From Opitutus sp. GAS368 (GTDB taxonomy: Bacteria; Verrucomicrobiota; Verrucomicrobiia; Opitutales; Opitutaceae), in contig CAMDOF010000059.1 of assembly GCA_945903465.1 (NCBI GenBank), positions 1-39,340 of the forward strand: DNA of 39,340 nucleotides, given 5' to 3'. This document shows positions 1-8,785 of the stretch, piece after piece (the first letter of the stretch is position 1; every line of letters begins with the position of its first letter). A program made the translations under genes and the position numbers. The notes below the pieces were generated by a model. It was not told where the DNA came from, searched no databases, and saw nothing but the letters and a program-made list of their open reading frames with translations.

Positions 1-85
1 TGAGTTATCGGGGTCGTCAAATCCGGGAAACCGACGTCGTTTTCCTGCGGGAACTCATCGCGCAAGATCCCGCTGCGAGCAGGCG
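1..85 (+). pseudogene. 5' fragment of a DruA/DUF4338-like gene
   Basis: Reading from base 3 gives SYRGRQIRETDVVFLRELIA followed by QDPAASRR. This matches my recollection of the N-terminus of DUF4338 proteins, the family that includes DruA of the Druantia defence system and many transposon-borne relatives. The first two bases (TG) would complete an ATG if the base before the window is A, so the fragment probably starts at its natural start codon. Similarity stops near base 85. The frame then runs through the IS66 sequence out of frame and ends at a TGA at 165-167, so only about 28 family-like residues remain. This is a truncated relic, not a working gene. The assignment rests on a short stretch recalled from memory. 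Confidence 0.5.
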
Positions 86-340
86 CTCAAAATGGCGATC
101 ATGCATCGCAAAAAAAGCCTCAGCTACAAGACGCTTAACGGCGCCCGGATCGGCGACCTGTTCATGAGTCTGATCCACACCTGCCGGCTCAAACGGGTCA
201 ATCCCTTCGCCGATCTGCTGGCCCTGGCGAACCACCCCGAGGAGGTGAAGGCACGGCCCTCGGCCTGGCTGCCGTGGAATTATCCGAAGCCGGAAACCAC
301 CTCCGCGCCCGACCACGATCCGCCCGGCCAGCCGGCGTGA
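74..340 (+). pseudogene. 3' remnant of an IS66-family transposase gene
   Basis: The frame from about base 74 to the TGA at 338-340 encodes the last ~88 residues of an IS66-type DDE transposase. It shows the C-terminal signature of the family: AIMHRKKSLSYKT, then NGARIGDLFMSLIHTC, NPFADLLAL and a terminal AWLPWNYP. The usual protein is about 500 residues, so the DDE catalytic part is missing. An ATG at 92 could start an 82-residue product, but this matches an internal position of the family, so a functional start is unlikely. The fragment is fused upstream to the DruA-like fragment at 74-85, which marks a deletion or recombination junction. No IS66 terminal inverted repeat was identified downstream. 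Confidence 0.75.
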
Positions 341-371
341 GCTCATCTCGAGACGCGGTGCCCCGGTCGCC

Positions 372-398
372 CCGCCCGTGGGCGGCCGAGATTTTTTT
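372..398 (+). terminator. Possible weak terminator after the IS66 remnant
   Basis: CCGCC (372-376), loop CGTG, GGCGG (381-385), then six bases and a run of seven T (392-398). The stem is short and the T run is not adjacent, so this is only a candidate. Confidence 0.3.
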
Positions 399-531
399 AC
401 CTTTCGCAAGCTTGCCGAAGCTGCACGCGTGGGGGGTTTGACTTGGGGGCGCGCGAGCGGGAGCGTGGGGTTGCTCATGGTCGCCTCAACTGAAAATATT
501 TTCACAGCGTGCGAAGTCGCTTGGCGATGTC

Positions 532-601
532 GCTCACTTAAACTGATCCAATTCTGCTCACATAAATTGACCTGCCTCCAAAAAAGCTGCTCAGATAATT
601 G
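532..601. repeat. Imperfect direct repeats GCTCACwTAAAyTGA
   Basis: GCTCACTTAAACTGA (532-546) and GCTCACATAAATTGA (556-570) match at 13 of 15 bases and lie 24 bp apart, start to start. A third, weaker copy begins GCTCAGATAATTG at 589. Closely spaced repeats of this kind, with a TGAGC core on the other strand, resemble the multiple terminal repeats of IS21-family elements. The IS21 link is inference from memory; the repeats themselves are directly visible. Confidence 0.55.
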
Positions 602-770
602 CCGCTCGTTCACGAGCATGAACGCTCTTTCCTGCTCTGAACACGTGGAAAAAATCGGAACTCCTTGGAAAAGGAAGCAAATCACCGGTGGAGCAGTTTA
701 ACCGAGCAGCGGTGGGTCAAAATAGTTGAGCGCCATCGCGCTTCGCTGTGTAGGCGCAGTTAAAAGTATT

Positions 771-776
771 TATAAT
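771..776 (+). promoter_or_regulatory. Perfect -10-like TATAAT upstream of mnmE
   Basis: TATAAT lies just before the ATG at 777 and 58 bp before the ATG at 834. No good -35 hexamer sits 16-18 bp upstream. If it is a real -10 element, transcription would start near 783, which would exclude the ATG at 777 and favour the start at 834. Confidence 0.3.
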
Positions 777-833
777 ATGGATACATACGACATTAGTGAC
801 GGGAAGATCGAGCGAGCCGCGCCTGTGGGGGCA

Positions 834-2192
834 ATGCCGGCGCGGGAAAGCATTGCGGCCTTAGCGACACCGATGGGTACGTCGGCCATCGCGGTGATTC
901 GTTTATCGGGGGCGGCGACTCGACAGATTGTCAGGGGCTTGACGGGGGGTGAGTTGCTACCTCGGGTCGCGCATCATCGTGATTACCGAGGGTGTGGTGG
1001 GGTCTTATTCGACGATGTGGTGATGACGTTTTATCCTGGGCCAAAATCGTATACAGGAGAAGACACTTTGGAGATTTCTGCTCACGGGAATCCGTTCATA
1101 GCGCAGAAAATTCTTGAGGATCTGGTCGCCCGCGGGGCTCGGCTGGCGGAGCCTGGTGAATTTACCCAGCGCGCTTTTTTGGCCGGGAAGTTTGATCTTA
1201 GTCGGGCGGAGGCGGTGATGGATTTGATCCGGGCGCGGAGCGATCGTGCGTTGGCGGTGGCCAATCGGCAATTGCGGGGGGGGCTAACGGACAAGATGAA
1301 CGGGTTGATCGAAGAATTGTTGAAAGTTTTGGCGCGGATCGAAGTTTACATTGATTTTCCTGAGGAAGATCTACCGGACGAGGACCGACGCGCGACGGGT
1401 GAAATAATTTCTCGTATACTGTTGTTAAACAACAGGTTGTTGGCAACAGAGCGCTTTGGTTCACTCTTGCGCGATGGGGTCAAGGCGGTGATTATTGGTG
1501 CGCCAAACGCGGGTAAGAGTAGCTTACTTAATCGATTGGTAGGTAAGGATCGGGCGCTCGTTAGCGCGGAACCTGGGACGACCCGGGATTTTATAGAAGA
1601 GCGAATATTGGTGGGTGCGCATGCGCTTCGGCTTATCGATACGGCTGGGCTCAACCCCTCCCCTACCCCATTAGAGCGCCTAGGTATTCAAAAGACATGG
1701 GAGCGAGCGAGTGAGGCCGATTTATTTTTGGTTATGGTCGATGCAAGTGCGGTTAACTCCCCTCCCCTCCCCTGGCCGCAGATCATGGCCGAGCGTTTGA
1801 CGGCCGCTAATACGATCGTGGTTCTTAACAAGATGGATTTAGTGGCTGAAGAGGTGGTCTGCCCGGTTCCGGCGGGTTTTGAAGTCGTGAAGATTTCGGT
1901 AGTTACTGGGATGGGGCAGGAGGCTTTGCTTGCCGCGATCGCAGCTAAAGCGGATGCTTTTAATCAGGAACCGGAGGATTTGGTGGCTATTAATACCCGT
2001 CATGCAGTGGCGTTAAGCGCGGCGCGGGACTTGCTGGTGGATGCGGCGAGGAAGTTTGGGGAATCCGCGCCGATGGAGTTGGTGGCGAGTGATTTGCGGG
2101 GAGTCCTCGCTGCTTTTGGGGAGATTAGTGGGCGGGTTGATAACGAGCGGGTACTGGATCACCTCTTCGCAACGTTTTGTATTGGAAAATAG
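834..2192 (+). CDS. mnmE: tRNA uridine-5-carboxymethylaminomethyl GTPase MnmE
   Basis: MnmE is a dimeric GTPase that, with MnmG, installs the (carboxymethyl)aminomethyl group at C5 of wobble uridine 34 in certain tRNAs. Counted from the ATG at 834 the protein has 452 residues, the usual family length. The N-terminal formyl-THF-binding domain opens with ESIAALATPMGTSAIAVIR. The G domain, inserted in the helical domain, shows GAPNAGKSS at about 222, GTTRDF, DTAG near 269 and NKMD near 332. The chain ends in FCIGK, carrying the catalytic Cys of the C-terminal CxGK motif. Longer starts exist in the same frame (ATG 777, TTG 726), but the extension has no family counterpart and a TATAAT overlaps that region. 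mnmG follows 60 bp downstream in the same direction, consistent with co-expression of the two partners. Confidence 0.95.
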   Translation: MPARESIAALATPMGTSAIAVIRLSGAATRQIVRGLTGGELLPRVAHHRDYRGCGGVLFDDVVMTFYPGPKSYTGEDTLEISAHGNPFIAQKILEDLVARGARLAEPGEFTQRAFLAGKFDLSRAEAVMDLIRARSDRALAVANRQLRGGLTDKMNGLIEELLKVLARIEVYIDFPEEDLPDEDRRATGEIISRILLLNNRLLATERFGSLLRDGVKAVIIGAPNAGKSSLLNRLVGKDRALVSAEPGTTRDFIEERILVGAHALRLIDTAGLNPSPTPLERLGIQKTWERASEADLFLVMVDASAVNSPPLPWPQIMAERLTAANTIVVLNKMDLVAEEVVCPVPAGFEVVKISVVTGMGQEALLAAIAAKADAFNQEPEDLVAINTRHAVALSAARDLLVDAARKFGESAPMELVASDLRGVLAAFGEISGRVDNERVLDHLFATFCIGK

Positions 2193-2252
2193 GGTGCTTG
2201 CGCTCACGCGAGTGAATTTCGTGAGATGATAGTCAGCTAAAAATTGAATATT

Positions 2253-4175
2253 ATGTTTAACCACGGGGAGCCTTTTGACGTAATTGTGTGTGGGGCGGGC
2301 CATGCCGGGGTGGAGGCGGCCCTAGCGGCGGCTCGCATGGGCGCGAAGACCCTGCTTTTGACCGGCAACATTGATACTATCGCGCAGATGAGTTGTAATC
2401 CAGCGATTGGCGGTCAGGCCAAGGGGCAGATGGTTCGAGAGATCGACGCACTGGGGGGCGAGATGGCCATCAACACGGATGTGACGGGCATTCAGTTTCG
2501 TTTGTTGAATGAATCGAAGGGTCAGGCGGTGCAATCACCTCGGGCCCAATGTGACAAGAAGGCTTATCAATTTCGCCTAAAGCACACATTGGAGCTGCAG
2601 CCGAATTTACAGATCTTTCAAGCGACGGTTACAGGGTTAATTTTTTTATTGGGGCGGGTAGTGGGCTGCCGGACAAATCTGGATGTGGAGTTTCGGGGTC
2701 GTAGCGTTGTAGTTACGACCGGGACGTTTTTGCGGGGGCTGATGCATATCGGGCAGAATAAGACCGAAGGCGGCAGGTTAGGGGACTTTAGTGCGAAAAC
2801 GCTCTCGGCTAGTTTTTTGGAGGCAGGGATTGAGTTGCGTAGGCTGAAGACGGGTACCCCGCCGCGGTTGCTCGGTCGCAGTATTGATTTCTCGGTGATG
2901 ACGGAGCAGAGGGGCGATGCTGCGCCAACGCTCTTCGCTTTTCATGATACGCGAGACGTTGAAGATTTGTTCCACGTGGAACAAACTGGGGAGGTTCGGT
3001 TGGGTTGGCAGCCGGGGACGGCGCAGATTTCCTGTTGGATGACTTACACGACTGCGGCGACGGCGGATATCGTGCGGCGAAATCTCCATAAATCAGCGAT
3101 GTACAGTGGAGAGATCGAGGGCGTGGGGCCGCGATACTGTCCGAGTATTGAGGATAAATTTGTCCGCTTCGCCGATAAACCACGGCACTTGCTTTTTCTT
3201 GAGCCGGAGGGACGTTCGACCAACGAGTTTTATGTTAACGGTCTTTCCACTAGTTTGCCCTTCGATGTGCAATTGGAAATGGTCCAAAGTATCCCTGGCT
3301 TGGAACGGGCAATTTTATTGCGGCCGGCTTATGCCGTTGAGTATGATTTCGCCCCGCCGACCCAGTTGTTCCCCTCGCTTGAATCCAAGCAGGTTGAGGG
3401 CCTTTTCTTTGCAGGTCAGATCAACGGAACCTCTGGCTATGAGGAGGCCGCTTCCCAGGGTTTAATTGCGGGGGTGAATGCCGTGAATAAAGTTCGACAG
3501 GCTCCGCCGATGTTAATCGGCCGGCACGAGGGTTATATGGGCGTTCTAATCGATGATCTCGTCAATAAGGGAACTAATGAACCCTACCGGATGTTTACCA
3601 GTCGGGCAGAACACCGATTATTATTTAATCATGCGAGCGCCGAGTTGCGCCTTTCTCATCATGCGCGCAAGTATGGGTTATTATCAGGTGAGCGGCTCCA
3701 GCGGATTGATGAGAAGCGTTCGAAGATCTTAAAATGGATAAATCAGTTTGAAAAAGAACGATCATCGGTCGGCCACGGTACGTGGGCCGACGGAGTTCGT
3801 CGCGATCGCGGGACCGTGAATCTGCCGGCGGGATTCGCGGAATCTCCGGGAGCGATTCGAGACGAAGTTATCTATCGCGTTGCTTATGAGGGCTATTTAA
3901 GGCGCGAAGAGCGGCAGATTGAAAAAATGGCGCATATCGACCAAATACGACTAGATCGCGATATTAAATACCTGATTATCAGTGGATTAAGAAAAGAGAG
4001 CGCGCTGAAACTAGCGGAGATTCGCCCTCTGACTTTAGGTCAGGCGAGTAGGATTAGTGGGGTTAATCCGGCTGATATTAGTGTGCTCATGGTGTGGCTA
4101 GAGGCGGGTAGGGGGGGCGGTGGGGCGGTGGCCGGTTCGTCTCTGGTTGGGCCGGTGGTCAGGCCGCCAACTTAA
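2253..4175 (+). CDS. mnmG: tRNA uridine-5-carboxymethylaminomethyl modification enzyme MnmG (GidA)
   Basis: FAD-dependent partner of MnmE in wobble-uridine modification; cytosolic. The 640-residue product has the N-terminal dinucleotide-binding motif GAGHAG at 14-19, then the family blocks [23 protein letters not shown] and [12 protein letters not shown], and later [19 protein letters not shown] and [11 protein letters not shown]. The C-terminal helical domain that contacts MnmE ends with [18 protein letters not shown]. After that point the protein carries about 20 extra residues rich in Gly and Val, encoded by a G-rich tract near 4105-4135, which is unusual for the family. An in-frame TTG at 2244 would add three residues; the ATG at 2253 is preferred. 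No Shine-Dalgarno site is seen. Its stop lies 4 bp before the trmB start. Confidence 0.96.
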   Translation: MFNHGEPFDVIVCGAGHAGVEAALAAARMGAKTLLLTGNIDTIAQMSCNPAIGGQAKGQMVREIDALGGEMAINTDVTGIQFRLLNESKGQAVQSPRAQCDKKAYQFRLKHTLELQPNLQIFQATVTGLIFLLGRVVGCRTNLDVEFRGRSVVVTTGTFLRGLMHIGQNKTEGGRLGDFSAKTLSASFLEAGIELRRLKTGTPPRLLGRSIDFSVMTEQRGDAAPTLFAFHDTRDVEDLFHVEQTGEVRLGWQPGTAQISCWMTYTTAATADIVRRNLHKSAMYSGEIEGVGPRYCPSIEDKFVRFADKPRHLLFLEPEGRSTNEFYVNGLSTSLPFDVQLEMVQSIPGLERAILLRPAYAVEYDFAPPTQLFPSLESKQVEGLFFAGQINGTSGYEEAASQGLIAGVNAVNKVRQAPPMLIGRHEGYMGVLIDDLVNKGTNEPYRMFTSRAEHRLLFNHASAELRLSHHARKYGLLSGERLQRIDEKRSKILKWINQFEKERSSVGHGTWADGVRRDRGTVNLPAGFAESPGAIRDEVIYRVAYEGYLRREERQIEKMAHIDQIRLDRDIKYLIISGLRKESALKLAEIRPLTLGQASRISGVNPADISVLMVWLEAGRGGGGAVAGSSLVGPVVRPPT

Positions 4176-4179
4176 GCTT

Positions 4180-4815
4180 ATGATAAAATTAGATTTTGCG
4201 GATGTCGTGGCGGAGCGCCGCCGATTGCTTCAAGTGGATTTGTCGGCGATCCTGGCGGGCGCAGGTTCGTTGGTATGGGAGGTGGGTTGTGGACATGGCC
4301 ATTTCTTGGCCGCGTTTGCGGCGGCGCACCCTTTGTCGGTGTGCGTAGGCGTGGATCTTGCGAGTGATCGGATCGCTCGTGCCCAGCGGAAGCGAGACCG
4401 CGCCCAGCTCGGCAATTTGCATTTTGTGAGGGCGGAGGCGCGGTTGTTTCTTGAGGCATTGCCGGTTGGATGCGTCATTTCCGACTTATTCATCTTATTT
4501 CCTGACCCGTGGCCGAAATCCCGGCATCACAAGCACCGCATCTTGCAGCGGGAATTCTTGGCCGCGGCGGCCGGGCGTGCGGCGTCAACGTGTCGTCTGT
4601 ATTTTCGAACGGATTACCTACCTTATTTTGACTGGGCAAAAGCGACCATTGCCAATTCTGCGGTTTGGGAATTGGCGGACGAGGCTTGGCCGTTTGAGTT
4701 TGAAAGTGTCTTTCAAAGGCGGGCGGAGCAGCACGTTTCGCTATCGGCTCGTTTGGCGGTCCTGGGCGGAGCGGCCCCAGCCGAAGCCGAGAGGTTCTCT
4801 GGAACGTCGTTCTAA
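4180..4815 (+). CDS. trmB: tRNA (guanine-N7-)-methyltransferase TrmB
   Basis: Class I SAM-dependent enzyme that makes m7G46 in the variable loop of tRNAs. The 211-residue product is of usual length. The SAM-binding motif I is EVGCGHGHF (34-42), followed by GVDLASDRI, and the family-defining FPDPWPKSRHHKHR lies at 107-120. A later FRTDYLPYF block corresponds to the LxTDxxxYF region that helps bind the target. The ATG at 4180 is chosen over an upstream GTG (4120) because that extension overlaps mnmG and lacks family similarity. The gene begins 4 bp after mnmG ends, so it is likely part of the mnmE-mnmG transcript. A 105-bp spacer separates it from atpB. Confidence 0.93.
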   Translation: MIKLDFADVVAERRRLLQVDLSAILAGAGSLVWEVGCGHGHFLAAFAAAHPLSVCVGVDLASDRIARAQRKRDRAQLGNLHFVRAEARLFLEALPVGCVISDLFILFPDPWPKSRHHKHRILQREFLAAAAGRAASTCRLYFRTDYLPYFDWAKATIANSAVWELADEAWPFEFESVFQRRAEQHVSLSARLAVLGGAAPAEAERFSGTSF

Positions 4816-4920
4816 GATTTCACATGAAAAATTTGGTCTGAGAAATTTCGAGGGTTGACGCAAGGTGACTGCGTGCTCTTTCATCTTCGCTTCTTTTTAA
4901 TTCACCAGCCACGCTTGCGC

Positions 4921-5805
4921 ATGTCACGAGTCGCTCAACTCGCTCTCCTTTTAATTTCCTTCCTCACCGGCCCCGCTCTCCACGCGACGGAAGGGGAGGG
5001 TGTGTCCCCGAGTGCGGCTCGTTTTGAATTAGGAGGCGTGGCGCTTTCGAGTAGTATACTGACGGGGTGGACGATTTCCGCTCTGTTGGTTGGTTTGGTT
5101 TTGTGGCTGATTGGGAAGCCGGCGCTTATCCCCAGCAAGGGTCAAGCGGTGGTGGAGTCTTTGATTGAGGGGCTCCGTGATATTTTTGAACCGATTATTG
5201 GAAAGCGCGCCTTTCCGACGACGTTTCCAATTCTTGTCACTTTTTTCATTTTTATATTATTTCACAATTGGATGGGTCTAATTCCCGGTGTTGGAACGTT
5301 GGGCTGGGGCCACGAGGATGCCAGCGGCCAATTCCATCTTTCTAAGCCGTTGATTCGACCGTTTAATTCAGACTTCAACGGCACGATTGCTTTGGCGCTG
5401 GTCTCGTTTGGGGCCTGGGCGATCATTGTGTTTAAGTTTGCCGGGGTTAAGGTGATCGCGGCTGACCTTTTCGGTAACAAGGCTGATAAAGCGGAAACGC
5501 CCGGTTGGCTTTATCCTCTGTTGTCGCTGGTTTTTCTGGTCGTGGGTTTGATTGAAGTGTTTTCGATTGCGATCCGTCCCTTCACGCTTTCGGTGCGTTT
5601 GTTTGGCAATGTCTTCGGCGGTGAGAACCTATTGCACGGGACCGGCTTCTTTTTTGTTTTTTATTTCATGGAGCTGCTGGTCGGCCTGATTCAGGCTCTG
5701 GTTTTCACGCTACTTACGTCGGTTTACATCGGGCTCCTTGTAAACCATGGAGATGATCATGCGCATGACGGTAAGTCGGGTCATTCGGCGGAGGCCCACC
5801 ATTAA
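4921..5805 (+). CDS. atpB: F1Fo ATP synthase subunit a (AtpB)
   Basis: Membrane subunit that forms the proton half-channels next to the c ring. From the ATG at 4921 it has 294 residues. It starts with a signal-like leader (MSRVAQLALLLISFLTGPALHA), after which the N-terminus would face the periplasm. About five to six membrane segments follow. The channel signature is LSVRLFGN at 223-230, so the essential arginine is R226, with E235 nearby and Q258 in the last helix (LIQALVFTLLTSVYI). The C-terminal tail is rich in His and Asp, which is unusual but of unknown meaning. A TTG at 4855 would extend the frame by 22 residues; the ATG is preferred. It is the first gene of the atp operon, and no atpI precedes it. 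Confidence 0.95.
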   Translation: MSRVAQLALLLISFLTGPALHATEGEGVSPSAARFELGGVALSSSILTGWTISALLVGLVLWLIGKPALIPSKGQAVVESLIEGLRDIFEPIIGKRAFPTTFPILVTFFIFILFHNWMGLIPGVGTLGWGHEDASGQFHLSKPLIRPFNSDFNGTIALALVSFGAWAIIVFKFAGVKVIAADLFGNKADKAETPGWLYPLLSLVFLVVGLIEVFSIAIRPFTLSVRLFGNVFGGENLLHGTGFFFVFYFMELLVGLIQALVFTLLTSVYIGLLVNHGDDHAHDGKSGHSAEAHH

Positions 5806-5879
5806 AATCTCCCGCTGGGAGCGTGCCCTGTGCGCGCACGGCGGAAATCCCACCAACCATAGAAAAAGAAATATCCATC

Positions 5880-6089
5880 ATGATTAATGCAATCGCTGAA
5901 CTTCAGGGTAATATTGCCAGCGCCTTTGGTCTGCTCGGCGCCGCTATTGGCGTCGGCCTGATTGGTCTTAAAGCGGCCGAAGCCGTGGGCCGCAATCCGG
6001 CGGCGTCGGGTAAGGTTCTCGTGCAAGCCATTATCGGCATGGCGTTAGCGGAAGGCCTCGGCATTCTCGCGCTGTTCCTTGCAAAGTAA
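5880..6089 (+). CDS. atpE: F1Fo ATP synthase subunit c (AtpE)
   Basis: Ring-forming proteolipid whose conserved carboxylate carries the coupling ion. The 69-residue hairpin has two membrane helices joined by the polar loop GRNPAA (RNP at 38-40). The ion-binding acid is E58 in MALAEGLGI. The positions that mark sodium-binding rings (a Gln in helix 1 and a Ser-Thr pair after the Glu) are occupied here by Leu and Gly-Leu, so proton coupling is the better inference. An upstream GTG/ATG-type extension from 5823 is not family-like; the ATG at 5880 gives the normal N-terminus. It lies 74 bp after atpB. The leader just before the start is A-rich rather than GGAGG-like. Confidence 0.95.
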   Translation: MINAIAELQGNIASAFGLLGAAIGVGLIGLKAAEAVGRNPAASGKVLVQAIIGMALAEGLGILALFLAK

Positions 6090-6141
6090 TGTTTTCTGGC
6101 AGCGCGGCCTTTAGTCTGACGCTGCCACTTCTTTTTTTGTC

Positions 6142-6711
6142 ATGACGTTGCCACTTTTTTTCGCCGCTGCCACCCAACCGGTTGCTCCGTCTGGTCCGAT
6201 CGAGGGTCTCCGCCAGACCTTCGAGCATTTCGGTGTCGAGCCGAAATTCATTCTTTTTCAGCTCATCAGTTTTTTGATTGTCTTGGTGGTGCTGTACAAA
6301 TTTGCGATCAAGCCGGTGACGGCGACGATGGAGGAGCGGACGAAGAAAATTGAGTCAGGCATCAAGTATGCCGAGGAGATGCAGGCTAAGTTAGCGGCGG
6401 CGCAGCAGGAGAGTACTGCTATCGCCAAGAAGGCCCATGCCGAAGCCGCGCGGTTAGTAGATGAAGCCCGCAAAACGGCGAAAGAGTTTCTTGATAAGCA
6501 GACGCAGGAGGCGACTGCTCAGGCCAGTGAGGTGTTAGGGAAGGCGCGTCAGGCGATTGAGCTGGAGCATAAGAAAATGCTCGCGGACGCTCGCTCGGAG
6601 ATTGCCCGCCTGGTCGTTTCTACGACGGAGCGCGTTCTGGCGAAGAAACTAACCGAAGCTGATCGGGCGGCTTATCTTGACACCGCAAGTCGCGAGCTCA
6701 CCAACGTTTGA
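6142..6711 (+). CDS. atpF: F1Fo ATP synthase subunit b (AtpF)
   Basis: Peripheral-stalk subunit that ties subunit a to the F1 head through AtpH. The 189-residue product has a 34-residue N-terminal stretch outside the membrane, one hydrophobic helix at about 35-54 ([19 protein letters not shown]), then [18 protein letters not shown], the usual entry into the stalk. The rest is a long, charged, Ala/Glu/Lys-rich helix typical of the right-handed coiled coil of b dimers. The N-terminal extension ([19 protein letters not shown]) is longer than in E. coli. It lies 52 bp after atpE, and its stop is 25 bp before the atpH start. Only one b-type gene is seen, so a homodimer is expected. Confidence 0.92.
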   Translation: MTLPLFFAAATQPVAPSGPIEGLRQTFEHFGVEPKFILFQLISFLIVLVVLYKFAIKPVTATMEERTKKIESGIKYAEEMQAKLAAAQQESTAIAKKAHAEAARLVDEARKTAKEFLDKQTQEATAQASEVLGKARQAIELEHKKMLADARSEIARLVVSTTERVLAKKLTEADRAAYLDTASRELTNV

Positions 6712-6736
6712 GTCTGTTTTTATTTTCGTATATAGT

Positions 6737-7132
6737 ATGGCCTCCGGTAAAAAATACACCCTGCAACTCGCGCGGCAGTTTTTAAAGATGAGCTTGGTGG
6801 ATGGGGTGCTTTCATCTGATCGCATCGCTGGAGTCTTGCAGTATGTTGAGAAGCATCGTCCGGCGAGATCGCTGGCGGTGTTGAAAGTCTATCAGCGGTT
6901 GGTGGCGGCGGAGTTCGCGCGCGGCCGTGCCGTCATCGAGCACGCGGGAGCCATTAATGATGGGTTGATCGCCACGATTGCAGCGGCGATGGCGGAGCGT
7001 TATGGGCGACCGATTTCGGCGGCGGCACGCCGTAACGATCAACTCCTCGCTGGGCTTCGTGTCCGAGTGGGGGACGATGTGTTTGAATCTTCGGTCTCGA
7101 GCCAGTTGGCGACTCTGACGCATATCGGTTAA
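6737..7132 (+). CDS. atpH: F1Fo ATP synthase subunit delta (AtpH), unusually short
   Basis: Delta links the peripheral stalk to the top of F1. Operon position between atpF and atpA and the C-terminal block LRVRVGDDVFESSVSSQLATL (compare the GDxxxDxSVxxxL block of the family) support the call. From the ATG at 6737 the protein has only 131 residues, against roughly 175-185 in most bacteria. The missing part is in the N-terminal helical domain that binds the alpha N-termini: a first helix (LARQFLKMSL) is followed directly by material resembling the last helices. An upstream in-frame start at 6677 would add 20 residues but overlaps atpF and has no delta-like sequence. I see no frameshift signature restoring a longer frame. 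Confidence 0.85.
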   Translation: MASGKKYTLQLARQFLKMSLVDGVLSSDRIAGVLQYVEKHRPARSLAVLKVYQRLVAAEFARGRAVIEHAGAINDGLIATIAAAMAERYGRPISAAARRNDQLLAGLRVRVGDDVFESSVSSQLATLTHIG

Positions 7133-7177
7133 CGTTTTTTACATCCATCCTCCTTACCTGTAGACTCCTTTTTTCTG

Positions 7178-8704
7178 ATGAGCACTGTCCTTGAACAAAT
7201 TGAACAACAGATCGCCAAGCTCTCGACCAAGGCGGTCAAGAAGAACACGGGAAATATCCGCACCGTCGCTGACGGAGTCGCGCGAATTGAGGGCCTTTCG
7301 GAGGTGATGTATAACGAGATGGTCCAGTTTCCAGGTGGTGCCATTGGGATTGCGCTCAATCTTGAGGAGGACGAGGTCGGTTGCGTTATTCTCGGGGATA
7401 TTTCAAAGCTGAAGGAGGGGGATGAGGTGCAAACGACGGGCCGGCTTCTATCGGTGCCGGTGGGTAAAGCGTTGTTAGGTCGAGCCGTCGACGCATTGGG
7501 TAGCCCCGTTGACGGCAAGGGCCCGATCGGCGCAACGGAAACCAATCCGGTTGAGAAAATTGCCCCAGGCATTATCGCTCGGAAATCGGTATCGCAGCCC
7601 CTCTTTACGGGTATTATGGCGATTGATTCGATGATTCCAATTGGTCGTGGGCAGCGGGAGCTGATTATTGGGGATCGCGGCACGGGCAAGACGACGATCG
7701 CAATTGATACGATTATCAATCAGGCGAAAATCAACAAGGTTGGGCTCGCGAGTAATGACCCGAAGTTTCGGCCCGTGTATTCGATTTACGTGGCGATCGG
7801 GCAGAAGAACTCGAACATAGTGCGGACGATGGCGGCCTTGGAGGCGGCGGGTGCGCTTGAGTTTACGATTATCGTCGCCGCTCCCGCTGCCGATAATCCA
7901 GCGAATCAATATATTGCGCCATTCTCTGGTGCGGCAATGGGCGAGTGGTTTATGGAAAACGGCATGGATGCGCTGATCGTTTACGATGATCTATCCAAGC
8001 ACGCGGTGGCTTATCGTCAGATTTCGTTAATTTTGAAACGGCCCTCGGGTCGTGAGGCGTATCCTGGCGATGTTTTTTATCTGCACTCGCGTCTTTTGGA
8101 GCGGAGCGCGCGTCTTGACGGTAAGGGATCACTAACAGGGCTACCGATTATTGAAACGCAGGCGGGTGACGTTTCGGCGTATATTCCGACTAACGTTATC
8201 TCCATCACGGACGGGCAGATCTTTTTGGAAACGGATCTGTTTAACCAAGGTATTCGGCCAGCGGTTTCGGTGGGATTATCGGTTTCACGGGTAGGATCGG
8301 CGGCACAGATTAAGGCGACGAAACAGGTGGGTGGTAAGCTTAAGGGTGAACTTGCGCAGTTTCGCGAATTAGCGGCGTTCGCGCAATTTGGGTCTGACCT
8401 TGATGCTAAAACGAAGTCGCAACTCGAGCGTGGCGCGCGCATCGTCGAGTTGTTTAAGCAACCGGCCTTTAGCCCCGTGCCGATCGAGCTCCAGGTGGCG
8501 ATATTGTTCGCGATGCAAAAGGGGGTCTTTGATGCGATTGATGCGAAGAAAGTGGTGGTGGCGGCGCAATCGATGAAGGATTTTTTTGCAACGCGAAAGG
8601 ATGCGTTGCTGGCGGAAATTCGCACGAAGGCGGCCTTGGATAAAGACCTTGAAGGCAAGTTACAGACCGCCTGCGACGAATGGAAATCTAGTTTTGCCGG
8701 CTGA
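7178..8704 (+). CDS. atpA: F1Fo ATP synthase subunit alpha (AtpA)
   Basis: Non-catalytic nucleotide-binding subunit of the F1 hexamer. At 508 residues it has normal length. The N-terminal beta barrel includes [16 protein letters not shown]. The P-loop is GDRGTGKT at 165-172, followed by the family block [14 protein letters not shown] and the region around [19 protein letters not shown]. The signature [17 protein letters not shown] contains the arginine finger (R371) that reaches the catalytic site of the neighbouring beta subunit. The C-terminal helical domain is complete. It lies 45 bp after atpH and 81 bp before atpG. Confidence 0.97.
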   Translation: MSTVLEQIEQQIAKLSTKAVKKNTGNIRTVADGVARIEGLSEVMYNEMVQFPGGAIGIALNLEEDEVGCVILGDISKLKEGDEVQTTGRLLSVPVGKALLGRAVDALGSPVDGKGPIGATETNPVEKIAPGIIARKSVSQPLFTGIMAIDSMIPIGRGQRELIIGDRGTGKTTIAIDTIINQAKINKVGLASNDPKFRPVYSIYVAIGQKNSNIVRTMAALEAAGALEFTIIVAAPAADNPANQYIAPFSGAAMGEWFMENGMDALIVYDDLSKHAVAYRQISLILKRPSGREAYPGDVFYLHSRLLERSARLDGKGSLTGLPIIETQAGDVSAYIPTNVISITDGQIFLETDLFNQGIRPAVSVGLSVSRVGSAAQIKATKQVGGKLKGELAQFRELAAFAQFGSDLDAKTKSQLERGARIVELFKQPAFSPVPIELQVAILFAMQKGVFDAIDAKKVVVAAQSMKDFFATRKDALLAEIRTKAALDKDLEGKLQTACDEWKSSFAG

Positions 8705-8785
8705 GGAAGGTCTCCGTTGGGCAGCTTGGCCTGAGGGCCGCTCCCCGCGAACCGCTCCGTCTTAACCTGACTCTTGTAACTCGAC

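Larger units (their letters stand above)
341..833. other. Spacer between IS66 remnant and mnmE
   Basis: No convincing gene. A weak GC hairpin followed by a T run lies at 372-398. Imperfect direct repeats lie at 532-546, 556-570 and about 589-601. A perfect TATAAT lies at 771-776. Open frames on both strands here have no recognisable domain. Base composition shifts from GC-rich (341-480) to more AT-rich (480-700), as expected if pieces of different origin were joined. Confidence 0.5.

Noticed and set aside
17..685. 222-codon open frame on the minus strand
   Set aside because: Most of it is antisense to the IS66 remnant, and the rest has no recognisable domain. GC-rich DNA keeps such frames open.
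1419..1435. Perfect 17-bp palindrome CTGTTGTT-A-AACAACAG in mnmE
   Set aside because: It lies in coding sequence for Leu and Asn runs at conserved positions, and is most likely a by-product of codon content.
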